From the NCBI RefSeq assembly GCF_003261575.2, contig NZ_CP036175.1:6119609-6183608 (forward strand): a DNA stretch of 64,000 nt. The letters run 5' to 3'. The first letter of the stretch is position 1; each line of letters starts with the position of its first letter. The notes beneath the pieces were generated by a model. It did not search any database, was not told the origin of the DNA, and saw nothing but the letters and a program-made list of their open reading frames with translations. The position numbers and the translations under genes were made by a program. The stretch is from Klebsiella huaxiensis. GTDB lineage: Bacteria; Pseudomonadota; Gammaproteobacteria; Enterobacterales; Enterobacteriaceae. Below, piece after piece: positions 38,696 through 45,974 of this stretch.

Positions 38696-40525
38696 ATGTG
38701 TGGAATTGTTGGCGCAGTCGCGCAGCGTGATATTGCTGAAATCCTTCTTGAAGGTTTACGTCGTCTGGAATACCGCGGTTATGACTCCGCAGGTCTGGCA
38801 GTCGTCGATAACGAAGGTCATATGAACCGCGTTCGTCGCCTCGGGAAAGTACAGATACTGGCTCAGGCGGTAGAAGAACATCCTTTACACGGCGGTACCG
38901 GCATTGCCCATACCCGCTGGGCGACGCACGGTGAGCCATCTGAAGGTAACGCGCATCCGCATGTTTCTGACCATATTGTGGTAGTGCATAACGGGATCAT
39001 CGAAAACCATGAGCCGCTGCGCGAGCTGTTGCAGTCCCGGGGCTACGTCTTTGTCTCCGAGACGGACACCGAAGTTATTGCGCACCTGGTGCACTGGGAA
39101 CTGAAGCAGGGCGGCACCCTACGTGATGCCGTGCTGCGTACCATTCCTCAACTGCGTGGCGCTTACGGCACCGTTATTATGGATACCCGCGATCCGGGTA
39201 CGCTGCTGGCTGCTCGTTCAGGAAGCCCGCTGGTTATCGGTCTGGGGATGGGTGAAAACTTCATTGCCTCCGATCAGCTGGCGCTGCTGCCAGTTACCCG
39301 CCGTTTTATCTTCCTTGAAGAGGGGGATATCGCGGAAGTGACCCGCCGCTCGGTTTCTATTTTTGATAAATCGGGTGCAGAAGTGCAGCGCCCGGATATT
39401 GAATCCAATCTGCAATATGACGCGGGTGATAAAGGTATCTATCGCCACTACATGCAGAAAGAGATCTACGAGCAGCCGAATGCTATCAAAAACACACTTT
39501 CCGGGCGTATCAGCCACGGCGAGGTTGATTTGAGCGAGCTGGGTCCGCAGGCCAACGAACTGCTGTCTCAGGTTGAGCATATTCAGATTATCGCCTGCGG
39601 AACCTCCTATAACTCAGGGATGGTATCCCGCTACTGGTTTGAATCACTGGCAGGGGTTCCGTGCGACGTCGAAATCGCCTCTGAGTTCCGCTATCGCAAA
39701 TCTGCCGTACGTCGTAACAGCTTGATGATCACCCTCTCCCAGTCCGGCGAGACGGCGGATACGCTGGCTGGCCTGCGCCTGTCGAAAGAGCTGGGTTATC
39801 TAGGGTCTCTGGCGATTTGTAACGTTCCTGGTTCTTCTCTGGTACGCGAATCCGATCTGGCGATGATGACCAATGCCGGAACGGAAATTGGCGTTGCCTC
39901 GACTAAAGCGTTTACTACGCAATTGACCGTTCTGCTGATGCTGGTGGCGAAACTGGCTCGCCTGAAAGGTCAGGATGCCGCTATCGAACACGATATCGTT
40001 CATGGCTTACAGACTCTGCCGAGCCGCATTGAGCAGGTGCTCTCGCAGGATAAACGCATTGAAGCTCTGGCCGAGAATTTCTCTGACAAGCATCACGCGC
40101 TGTTCCTTGGTCGTGGAGATCAGTATCCGATTGCCCTGGAAGGGGCACTGAAGCTGAAAGAGATCTCCTACATTCACGCTGAAGCCTACGCCGCTGGAGA
40201 GCTGAAGCACGGCCCGCTGGCGTTGATTGACGCTGAAATGCCGGTAGTGGTGGTGGCACCGAACAACGAGCTGCTGGAGAAGCTAAAATCCAATATTGAA
40301 GAGGTTCGTGCCCGAGGCGGCCAGCTATATGTCTTCGCAGACGGCGATGCGGGTTTTAACAGTAGCGACAATATGCACATCATTGAGATGCCGCATGTCG
40401 AAGAGGTGATTGCGCCTATCTTCTACACCGTACCGCTGCAGCTACTGGCGTATCACGTCGCACTGATCAAAGGGACTGACGTCGACCAGCCGCGTAACCT
40501 GGCGAAATCAGTTACCGTGGAATAA
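38696..40525 (+). CDS. glmS: GlmS, glutamine-fructose-6-phosphate aminotransferase
   Basis: GlmS makes glucosamine 6-phosphate, the committed step to amino sugars. The N-terminal class II amidotransferase begins MCGIVGA, so the nucleophile Cys follows the processed Met. ARTR-type TRWATHG and NGIIEN glutamine-site motifs follow. Two SIS domains bind the sugar phosphate (CGTSYNSG, TLSQSGETADT). The C-terminus ends DQPRNLAKSVTVE. Length 609 equals E. coli. Confidence 0.98.
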   Translation: MCGIVGAVAQRDIAEILLEGLRRLEYRGYDSAGLAVVDNEGHMNRVRRLGKVQILAQAVEEHPLHGGTGIAHTRWATHGEPSEGNAHPHVSDHIVVVHNGIIENHEPLRELLQSRGYVFVSETDTEVIAHLVHWELKQGGTLRDAVLRTIPQLRGAYGTVIMDTRDPGTLLAARSGSPLVIGLGMGENFIASDQLALLPVTRRFIFLEEGDIAEVTRRSVSIFDKSGAEVQRPDIESNLQYDAGDKGIYRHYMQKEIYEQPNAIKNTLSGRISHGEVDLSELGPQANELLSQVEHIQIIACGTSYNSGMVSRYWFESLAGVPCDVEIASEFRYRKSAVRRNSLMITLSQSGETADTLAGLRLSKELGYLGSLAICNVPGSSLVRESDLAMMTNAGTEIGVASTKAFTTQLTVLLMLVAKLARLKGQDAAIEHDIVHGLQTLPSRIEQVLSQDKRIEALAENFSDKHHALFLGRGDQYPIALEGALKLKEISYIHAEAYAAGELKHGPLALIDAEMPVVVVAPNNELLEKLKSNIEEVRARGGQLYVFADGDAGFNSSDNMHIIEMPHVEEVIAPIFYTVPLQLLAYHVALIKGTDVDQPRNLAKSVTVE

Positions 40526-40545
40526 CGATTTTTACATCACTGACA

Positions 40546-40572
40546 GGGCTGCCATCCGGCGGCCCTTTTCTT
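40546..40572 (+). terminator. Intrinsic terminator of glmUS
   Basis: GGGCTGCC (40546-40553) and GGCGGCCC (40558-40565), with one G-T pair and loop ATCC, are followed by TTTTCTT. Confidence 0.9.
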
Positions 40573-40759
40573 ATCTGGAGATCGTTTTTTGATCTGCTGG
40601 CTAAAGAATGTATCGCACCTGTTTTATGACAGACTGTCATCTTTAACTCCGATTTTTGCTGTCATAAAAATAAAATTTTCCGGTAAATCGTTCGTTATTA
40701 TCATTACTAACAATATGATTTATATTGTTTTTATTTGTCGTAAAATCCTGCCTTTTTGT

Positions 40760-40777
40760 GTGTCATAAAACTGTAAT
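40760..40777 (+). promoter_or_regulatory. Pho box 1 (PhoB binding site)
   Basis: GTGTCATAAAACTGTAAT fits the CTGTCATA-AAA-CTGTCAT direct-repeat consensus with two differences. It starts exactly 22 bp before Pho box 2. Confidence 0.85.
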
Positions 40778-40781
40778 AATT

Positions 40782-40799
40782 CGTACATTTTACTGTCAC
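40782..40799 (+). promoter_or_regulatory. Pho box 2 (PhoB binding site)
   Basis: CGTACATTTTACTGTCAC contains the strong right half CTGTCAC and a weaker left half. It replaces the -35 of the pst promoter, about 11 bp upstream of TATTTT, as expected for PhoB activation at low phosphate. Confidence 0.82.
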
Positions 40800-40864
40800 C
40801 TGTTTGTCCTATTTTGCTCACCATAGCTTCGAAACAATGATTTACGAATCCAGCAGGAGACATT

Positions 40865-41905
40865 ATGAAAGTTATGCGTACCACCGTCGCAACAGTTGTC
40901 GCCGCGACCTTATCGATGAGCGCTTTCTCTGTTTTTGCAGCAGCAAGCCTGACTGGCGCAGGTGCAACTTTCCCCGCGCCGGTGTATGCCAAATGGGCAG
41001 ATACCTATCAGAAAGAAACTGGTAACAAAGTCAACTACCAGGGTATCGGCTCCTCTGGCGGCGTAAAACAAATCACTGCCAACACCGTAGATTTCGGTGC
41101 TTCTGATGCTCCTCTGGCTGATGACAAACTGGCTCAGGAAGGCCTGTTCCAGTTCCCGACCGTTATCGGCGGCGTGGTGCTGGCGATTAACCTGCCGGGA
41201 GTGAAATCCGGTGAGCTGGTGCTCGACGGTAAAACGCTGGGTGATATCTACCTGGGTAAAATCAAAAAATGGGATGACGCCGCGATTGCTAAGCTCAACC
41301 CTGGTATGAAGCTGCCTTCTCAGAACATCGCGGTGGTTCGTCGTGCTGATGGTTCCGGTACTTCCTTCGTTTTCACCAGCTACCTGGCGAAAGTGAACGA
41401 AGAGTGGAAATCTAAAATTGGTGCCGGCTCTACCGTAAACTGGCCGACCGGTCTGGGTGGCAAGGGCAACGACGGCATCGCCGCTTTCGTTCAGCGTCTG
41501 CCTGGCTCTATCGGCTACGTTGAGTATGCCTACGCTAAACAGAATAACCTGGCTTACACCAAGCTGCTGTCCGCTGACGGCAAGCCGGTTAGCCCGACTG
41601 AAGATAACTTCGCTAACGCCGCGAAAGAAATCGACTGGAGCAAATCCTTTGCACAGGATTTGACTAACCAGAAAGGCGATAATGCATGGCCGATTACTTC
41701 AACCACCTTCATCCTGGTTCACAAGGCTTCTACTAAGCCTGAGCAGACCGCTGAAGTGCTGAAGTTCTTCGACTGGGCGTATAAAAACGGCGGCAAAGAA
41801 GCTAACGCACTGGACTACGCAACCCTGCCGGAAAGCGTTGTTGAGCAGATTCGCGCAGCATGGAAGACCAACGTGAAAGACAGCAGCGGTAAAGCGCTGT
41901 ACTAA
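40865..41905 (+). CDS. pstS: PstS, periplasmic phosphate-binding protein
   Basis: PstS binds inorganic phosphate with high affinity and passes it to PstCA. The 346-residue precursor has a signal peptide (about 1-25, cleavage after FAA). The mature protein begins ASLTGAGATFPAPVYAKW, with phosphate ligands in TGAGATF, DFGASD and RRADGSGTSF. The ATG has GCAGGAG upstream. Confidence 0.98.
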   Translation: MKVMRTTVATVVAATLSMSAFSVFAAASLTGAGATFPAPVYAKWADTYQKETGNKVNYQGIGSSGGVKQITANTVDFGASDAPLADDKLAQEGLFQFPTVIGGVVLAINLPGVKSGELVLDGKTLGDIYLGKIKKWDDAAIAKLNPGMKLPSQNIAVVRRADGSGTSFVFTSYLAKVNEEWKSKIGAGSTVNWPTGLGGKGNDGIAAFVQRLPGSIGYVEYAYAKQNNLAYTKLLSADGKPVSPTEDNFANAAKEIDWSKSFAQDLTNQKGDNAWPITSTTFILVHKASTKPEQTAEVLKFFDWAYKNGGKEANALDYATLPESVVEQIRAAWKTNVKDSSGKALY

Positions 41906-41926
41906 CACGATATTTTTGACGAAGAT

Positions 41927-41951
41927 GGCGGGTGCGTTCACGTTACCCGCC
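41927..41951 (+). other. Hairpin downstream of pstS
   Basis: GGCGGGT (41927-41933) and ACCCGCC (41945-41951) form a 7-bp stem, followed by a second small stem (CCTACGGTT/AACTGTAGG, 41951-41971). There is no T-run. It probably stabilises the pstS 3' end so that the binding protein is made in excess over the permease. Confidence 0.65.
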
Positions 41952-42032
41952 CTACGGTTGAAACTGTAGGCTCGGGAGCGATTCGCCACCGGGCATTTAT
42001 TCGAATAAGCATTAATACGTAAAGAGTAACCT

Positions 42033-42992
42033 ATGGCTGCAACCAAGCCGGCATTCAACCCTCCGGGGAAAAAGGGTGACATAATTTTCAGCGTGCTGGT
42101 AAAACTGGCGGCGCTGATTGTGCTATTGATGCTGGGCGGCATCATCGTCTCCCTCATTATCTCTTCCTGGCCAAGCATTGAAAAATTCGGCTTTGCCTTC
42201 TTATGGACCAAAGAGTGGGATGCGCCGAACCAGATTTTCGGTGCCCTCGTACCTATTTACGGGACGCTGGTTACTTCATTTATCGCGCTGCTGATCGCCG
42301 TACCGGTGAGTTTCGGTATCGCACTGTTTCTGACGGAACTGTCGCCAGCCTGGCTGAAGCGCCCGCTGGGTATTGCCATTGAACTTCTGGCAGCGATCCC
42401 CAGTATCGTTTACGGCATGTGGGGCTTGTTTATTTTTGCCCCACTATTTGCGACCTACTTCCAGGAGCCGGTTGGCAACGTCCTGTCGACCATTCCGTTC
42501 GTAGGCGCGCTCTTTGCGGGTCCGGCGTTTGGTATCGGTATTCTGGCGGCTGGCGTCATTCTGGCTATCATGATCATTCCTTACATCGCTGCCGTTATGC
42601 GTGATGTTTTCGAACAGACGCCGGTGATGATGAAAGAGTCCGCTTACGGTATCGGTTGTACGACGTGGGAAGTTATCTGGCGTATCGTTCTGCCTTTTAC
42701 CAAAAACGGCGTTATCGGCGGGGTGATGCTCGGTCTGGGACGTGCGCTGGGGGAAACCATGGCGGTGACCTTTATTATCGGCAACACCTACCAGCTTGAT
42801 AGCGCCTCGTTGTTTATGCCGGGCAACAGTATCACCTCCGCGCTGGCGAATGAATTTGCCGAGGCGGAAACCGGTCTGCACGTTGCCGCATTGATGGAAC
42901 TGGGGCTGATTCTGTTCGTTATCACCTTTATTGTTCTGGCCGCGTCGAAGTTTATGATTATGCGTCTGGCTAAGAACGAAGGGGCACGCTAA
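42033..42992 (+). CDS. pstC: PstC, phosphate ABC transporter permease
   Basis: One of the two permeases of the Pst phosphate importer. The 319-residue protein has about six membrane helices and the inner-membrane-component signature EAAYGIGCT-like ESAYGIGCTTWEVIWRIVLP that contacts PstB. Its stop overlaps the pstA start by one base (TAATG), so translation is coupled. Confidence 0.97.
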   Translation: MAATKPAFNPPGKKGDIIFSVLVKLAALIVLLMLGGIIVSLIISSWPSIEKFGFAFLWTKEWDAPNQIFGALVPIYGTLVTSFIALLIAVPVSFGIALFLTELSPAWLKRPLGIAIELLAAIPSIVYGMWGLFIFAPLFATYFQEPVGNVLSTIPFVGALFAGPAFGIGILAAGVILAIMIIPYIAAVMRDVFEQTPVMMKESAYGIGCTTWEVIWRIVLPFTKNGVIGGVMLGLGRALGETMAVTFIIGNTYQLDSASLFMPGNSITSALANEFAEAETGLHVAALMELGLILFVITFIVLAASKFMIMRLAKNEGAR

Positions 42993-43882
42993 TGGCGACG
43001 ATTGAACTACAAACTACCGCTGAGCTGGCCGAATCTCGCCGTAAAATGCAGGCAAAACGCCGCATGAAAAACCGCCTTGCCCTGACGCTATCGATGGCGA
43101 CCATGGCGTTTGGTCTGTTCTGGCTTATCTGGATCCTGATGTCTACCGTCACCCGCGGTATTGATGGTATGAGCCTGGCGCTGTTTACCGAAATGACGCC
43201 GCCGCCGAATACGGCGGGGGGCGGTCTGGCTAACGCCCTGGCGGGTAGCGGCCTGTTGATCCTGTGGTCGACGGTTATCGGCACACCTCTGGGCATTATG
43301 GCAGGGATTTATCTGGCGGAATATGGCCGTAAATCCTGGCTGGCCGAAGTTATCCGCTTTATTAACGATATCCTGCTTTCTGCACCTTCGATTGTTGTCG
43401 GCCTGTTTGTCTACACCATCGTGGTGGCGCAAATGCAACACTTCTCCGGCTGGGCAGGCGTGATTGCGCTGGCGCTGCTGCAGGTGCCTATCGTTATTCG
43501 TACCACGGAAAACATGCTGAAACTGGTGCCAGACAGCCTGCGAGAAGCGGCTTATGCGCTGGGGACGCCGAAGTGGCGCATGATTTCTGCTATCACCCTG
43601 AAAGCATCGGTATCCGGCATCATGACCGGTATCTTGCTGGCTATCGCTCGTATCGCCGGGGAAACGGCACCGCTGCTGTTTACCGCGCTCTCCAACCAGT
43701 TCTGGAGCACCGATATGATGCAGCCGATTGCTAACCTGCCGGTGACCATTTTCAAATTTGCCATGAGTCCGTTTGCGGAGTGGCAGCAACTGGCATGGGC
43801 CGGGGTATTGATTATCACCCTGTGCGTATTGCTGCTGAACATTCTGGCGCGCGTTATTTTCGCGAAGAATAAACACGGTTAA
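42992..43882 (+). CDS. pstA: PstA, phosphate ABC transporter permease
   Basis: Partner permease of PstC. The 296-residue protein has about six membrane helices and the coupling motif REAAYALGTPKWRMISAITL. Length equals E. coli PstA, although the first residues differ slightly. It follows pstC with a one-base overlap. Confidence 0.97.
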   Translation: MATIELQTTAELAESRRKMQAKRRMKNRLALTLSMATMAFGLFWLIWILMSTVTRGIDGMSLALFTEMTPPPNTAGGGLANALAGSGLLILWSTVIGTPLGIMAGIYLAEYGRKSWLAEVIRFINDILLSAPSIVVGLFVYTIVVAQMQHFSGWAGVIALALLQVPIVIRTTENMLKLVPDSLREAAYALGTPKWRMISAITLKASVSGIMTGILLAIARIAGETAPLLFTALSNQFWSTDMMQPIANLPVTIFKFAMSPFAEWQQLAWAGVLIITLCVLLLNILARVIFAKNKHG

Positions 43883-43929
43883 TTTTTGCGGCGCGGCGAA
43901 ATGCGGCGTCGAATGAGGAAGAGAACGAG

Positions 43930-44703
43930 ATGAGTATGGTGAATGCAACCCCGGGTAAGCTTTCAGTTCGTAACCTGAACTTCTACTACGGAAAATTCCA
44001 TGCCCTGAAAAACATCAACCTGGATATCACCAAAAACCAGGTTACGGCGTTTATCGGTCCGTCAGGCTGCGGTAAATCCACGCTGTTGCGTACGTTCAAC
44101 AAGATGTTTGAGCTGTACCCGGAACAGCGCGCGGAAGGCGAAATTCTGCTGGATGGCGATAATATTCTGACCAACACCCAGGATATCGCTCTGCTGCGTG
44201 CGAAAGTGGGCATGGTATTCCAGAAGCCGACGCCGTTCCCGATGTCTATCTATGACAACATCGCTTTTGGCGTGCGTCTGTTTGAGAAACTTTCCCGTGC
44301 GGATATGGACGAGCGCGTGCAGTGGGCTTTGACCAAAGCCGCATTGTGGAATGAAACCAAAGATAAATTGCATCAGAGCGGATATTCTCTCTCCGGTGGT
44401 CAGCAGCAGCGTCTGTGTATCGCGCGCGGTATCGCGATTCGTCCGGAAGTCCTGCTGCTGGATGAGCCTTGCTCAGCGCTGGACCCGATCTCTACCGGGC
44501 GCATTGAAGAGCTGATCACCGAACTGAAACAGGATTACACCGTCGTTATCGTGACCCACAACATGCAGCAGGCTGCGCGTTGCTCCGACCATACGGCATT
44601 TATGTATCTTGGCGAGCTGATTGAATTCAGCAACACGGACGACCTGTTTACCAAGCCCGCTAAGAAGCAGACTGAAGATTATATTACTGGCCGCTACGGT
44701 TGA
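43930..44703 (+). CDS. pstB: PstB, phosphate ABC transporter ATP-binding protein
   Basis: PstB drives phosphate import and takes part in PhoR signalling. The 257-residue protein has Walker A GPSGCGKST (residues 43-51), signature LSGGQQQRL, Walker B LLLDEPCSALD and the switch His (VTHNMQ). The length equals E. coli PstB. A GAGGAAGAG ribosome binding site precedes the start. Confidence 0.98.
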   Translation: MSMVNATPGKLSVRNLNFYYGKFHALKNINLDITKNQVTAFIGPSGCGKSTLLRTFNKMFELYPEQRAEGEILLDGDNILTNTQDIALLRAKVGMVFQKPTPFPMSIYDNIAFGVRLFEKLSRADMDERVQWALTKAALWNETKDKLHQSGYSLSGGQQQRLCIARGIAIRPEVLLLDEPCSALDPISTGRIEELITELKQDYTVVIVTHNMQQAARCSDHTAFMYLGELIEFSNTDDLFTKPAKKQTEDYITGRYG

Positions 44704-44711
44704 TATGTCCT

Positions 44712-44823
44712 TCATCTTTCAACCGATAACCGCGTTGGCTGCCTTTGCTCACCTCGGTCACGTAGTAGGCTACGCTCCCGAGGATTCGCGCAGTTGCCGC
44801 CTTGTTCTCGCTTGAAATATTTT
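44712..44823. repeat. Degenerate ERIC-type repeat between pstB and phoU
   Basis: The gap aligns by eye along nearly its whole length with the reverse ERIC consensus: GCGTTGGCTGC, GCTCACCTCGGTCAC, CGCTCCCGAGGATTC and GTTGCCGCCTT, in the right order and spacing. The centre can fold by CCTCGG/CCGAGG and GTAG/CTAC pairing. It is more diverged than the copy after yidC. As it lies inside the operon, the hairpin could affect phoU mRNA stability. Confidence 0.7.
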
Positions 44824-44840
44824 GGGCATCAGGAGAATTC

Positions 44841-45566
44841 ATGGACAATTTAAACCTTAACAAACATATTTCCGGCCAGTTCAACGCCGAGCTGGAGTAC
44901 ATCCGCACTCAGGTCATGACCATGGGTGGGCTGGTGGAGCAGCAGCTTTCTGATGCGATCACCGCGATGCATAACCAGGATAGCGAACTGGCGAAGCGCG
45001 TTATCGATGGCGATAAACAGGTCAATATGATGGAAGTGGCGATCGATGAAGCCTGCGTGCGCATCATTGCTAAACGTCAGCCGACTGCCAGCGACCTGCG
45101 TCTGGTGATGGCGATCATCAAAACCATCGCAGAGCTGGAGCGTATCGGCGACGTGGCGGATAAAATCTGTAGCACTGCGCTGGAGAAATTCTCTCATCAG
45201 CACCAACCACTGCTGGTGAGCCTGGAATCGCTGGGGCGGCATACTGTGCAGATGCTGCACGATGTGCTGGATGCCTTCGCGCGTATGGATCTGGACGAAG
45301 CAGTGCGTATCTACCGTGAAGACAAGAAAGTCGACCAGGAATATGAAGGCATTGTGCGTCAGCTAATGACCTATATGATGGAAGACCCGCGCACTATTCC
45401 AAGCGTGTTGACCGCGTTGTTCTGCGCTCGTTCGATTGAGCGTATCGGCGACCGTTGCCAGAATATCTGTGAATATATTTTCTACTTCGTTAAAGGTCAG
45501 GATTTTCGTCATGTTGGCGGCGACGAGCTGGATAAACTGCTGGCGGGAAAAGACCCCAAAGAGTGA
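44841..45566 (+). CDS. phoU: PhoU, phosphate signalling regulator
   Basis: PhoU links the Pst transporter to PhoR and keeps the Pho regulon off when phosphate is plentiful. The 241-residue all-helical protein has two PhoU repeats with the metal-binding E-x3-DxxxD-type motifs (AELERIGDVADKI and SIERIGDRCQNI). The ATG at 44841 (MDNLNLNKHIS) has TCAGGAG upstream and gives the E. coli length; the open frame further upstream lies in the ERIC-like repeat. Confidence 0.98.
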   Translation: MDNLNLNKHISGQFNAELEYIRTQVMTMGGLVEQQLSDAITAMHNQDSELAKRVIDGDKQVNMMEVAIDEACVRIIAKRQPTASDLRLVMAIIKTIAELERIGDVADKICSTALEKFSHQHQPLLVSLESLGRHTVQMLHDVLDAFARMDLDEAVRIYREDKKVDQEYEGIVRQLMTYMMEDPRTIPSVLTALFCARSIERIGDRCQNICEYIFYFVKGQDFRHVGGDELDKLLAGKDPKE

Positions 45567-45599
45567 TAAATCATTAGTGTCAATCCTGATAAATGGAAT

Positions 45600-45722
45600 T
45601 ATCAGGGTTGGTGATGATTTGTGATTGTCTTGTTTTAATTAAGTAAGATTGGTGAGATTTTCGTCACAAATAATAATTTCATTAATTGTTATTTGATTTT
45701 TATAGCGCAACAATACGGACCA
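45600..45722 (+). promoter_or_regulatory. AT-rich bgl promoter region with candidate CRP site
   Basis: This AT-rich stretch after phoU contains TGAGATTTTCGTCACA (45653-45668), one mismatch from the CRP consensus. A TTGTTA (45686-45691) and CAATAC (45711-45716) pair is a weak promoter with a 19-bp spacer. The start near 45722 would put the CRP centre at about -61.5, the position known in the E. coli bgl promoter. Such AT-rich upstream DNA is the H-NS silencing target in E. coli bgl. Confidence 0.5.
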
Positions 45723-45766
45723 TTAATCGGGTAACTTGTCATTACAAGGCTCGAATTAAAAACTCT

Positions 45767-45795
45767 GGATTGTTACTGCGTAAGCAGGCAAAACC
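45767..45795 (+). promoter_or_regulatory. RAT1, BglG-type ribonucleic antiterminator
   Basis: GGATTGTTACTGCG-TAAGCAGGCAAAACC is a full 29-nt RAT motif. Its 3' AACC is shared with the following terminator stem, so bound antiterminator protein and terminator are mutually exclusive. Confidence 0.9.
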
Positions 45796-45834
45796 TGATG
45801 TCGCCATTCACATGGTGATGTCAGGTTTTTTTTT
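45792..45834 (+). terminator. Leader terminator t1 of the bgl operon
   Basis: A 16-bp stem (45792-45807 with 45812-45827, three G-T pairs) and loop TCAC are followed by nine T. It overlaps RAT1, the same design as E. coli bgl t1. Confidence 0.93.
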
Positions 45835-45864
45835 GCCAAAGAATCCACTATCAGCAAGATACTG

Positions 45865-45892
45865 GGGTTGTTACCGCGATGCGGGCAAAACC
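45865..45892 (+). promoter_or_regulatory. RAT2, second BglG-type ribonucleic antiterminator
   Basis: GGGTTGTTACCGCG-ATGCGGGCAAAACC is a second RAT, 28 nt, with compensatory changes in the stem (CCGC/GCGG in place of CTGC/GCAG). It starts only 31 nt after t1, with no gene between. Confidence 0.88.
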
Positions 45893-45943
45893 TGAAGCAA
45901 ATTACGCTGTTTTATACAGGTGATTTGCTTCAGGTTTTTTTTT
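45889..45943 (+). terminator. Leader terminator t2 of the bgl operon
   Basis: AACCTGAAGCAAAT (45889-45902) and ATTTGCTTCAGGTT (45923-45936) form a perfect 14-bp stem, and CTGT/ACAG can pair within the loop. Nine T follow. It lies 31 nt before bglF, where E. coli t2 lies after bglG. Confidence 0.93.
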
Positions 45944-45974
45944 GATTCCAGGCAAGGATGTTTGAGGGTAAACC

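Larger units (their letters stand above)
40573..40864 (+). promoter_or_regulatory. pstS upstream region
   Basis: AT-rich non-coding DNA leading to the pst promoter. The functional elements I can support are the two Pho boxes (40760-40799) and a TATTTT -10 (40810-40815). The pstS ribosome binding site is AGGAG just before 40865. Confidence 0.7.

Noticed and set aside
43088..43948. 286-codon minus-strand frame opposite pstA
   Set aside because: Composition is His/Arg/Gln-rich and low in hydrophobics, typical of an antisense shadow; pstA is certain.
45585..45606. CCTGATAA/TTATCAGG hairpin just after phoU as a terminator
   Set aside because: The stem is only 8 bp and is followed by GTTGGTG, not a T-run, so termination is unsupported.
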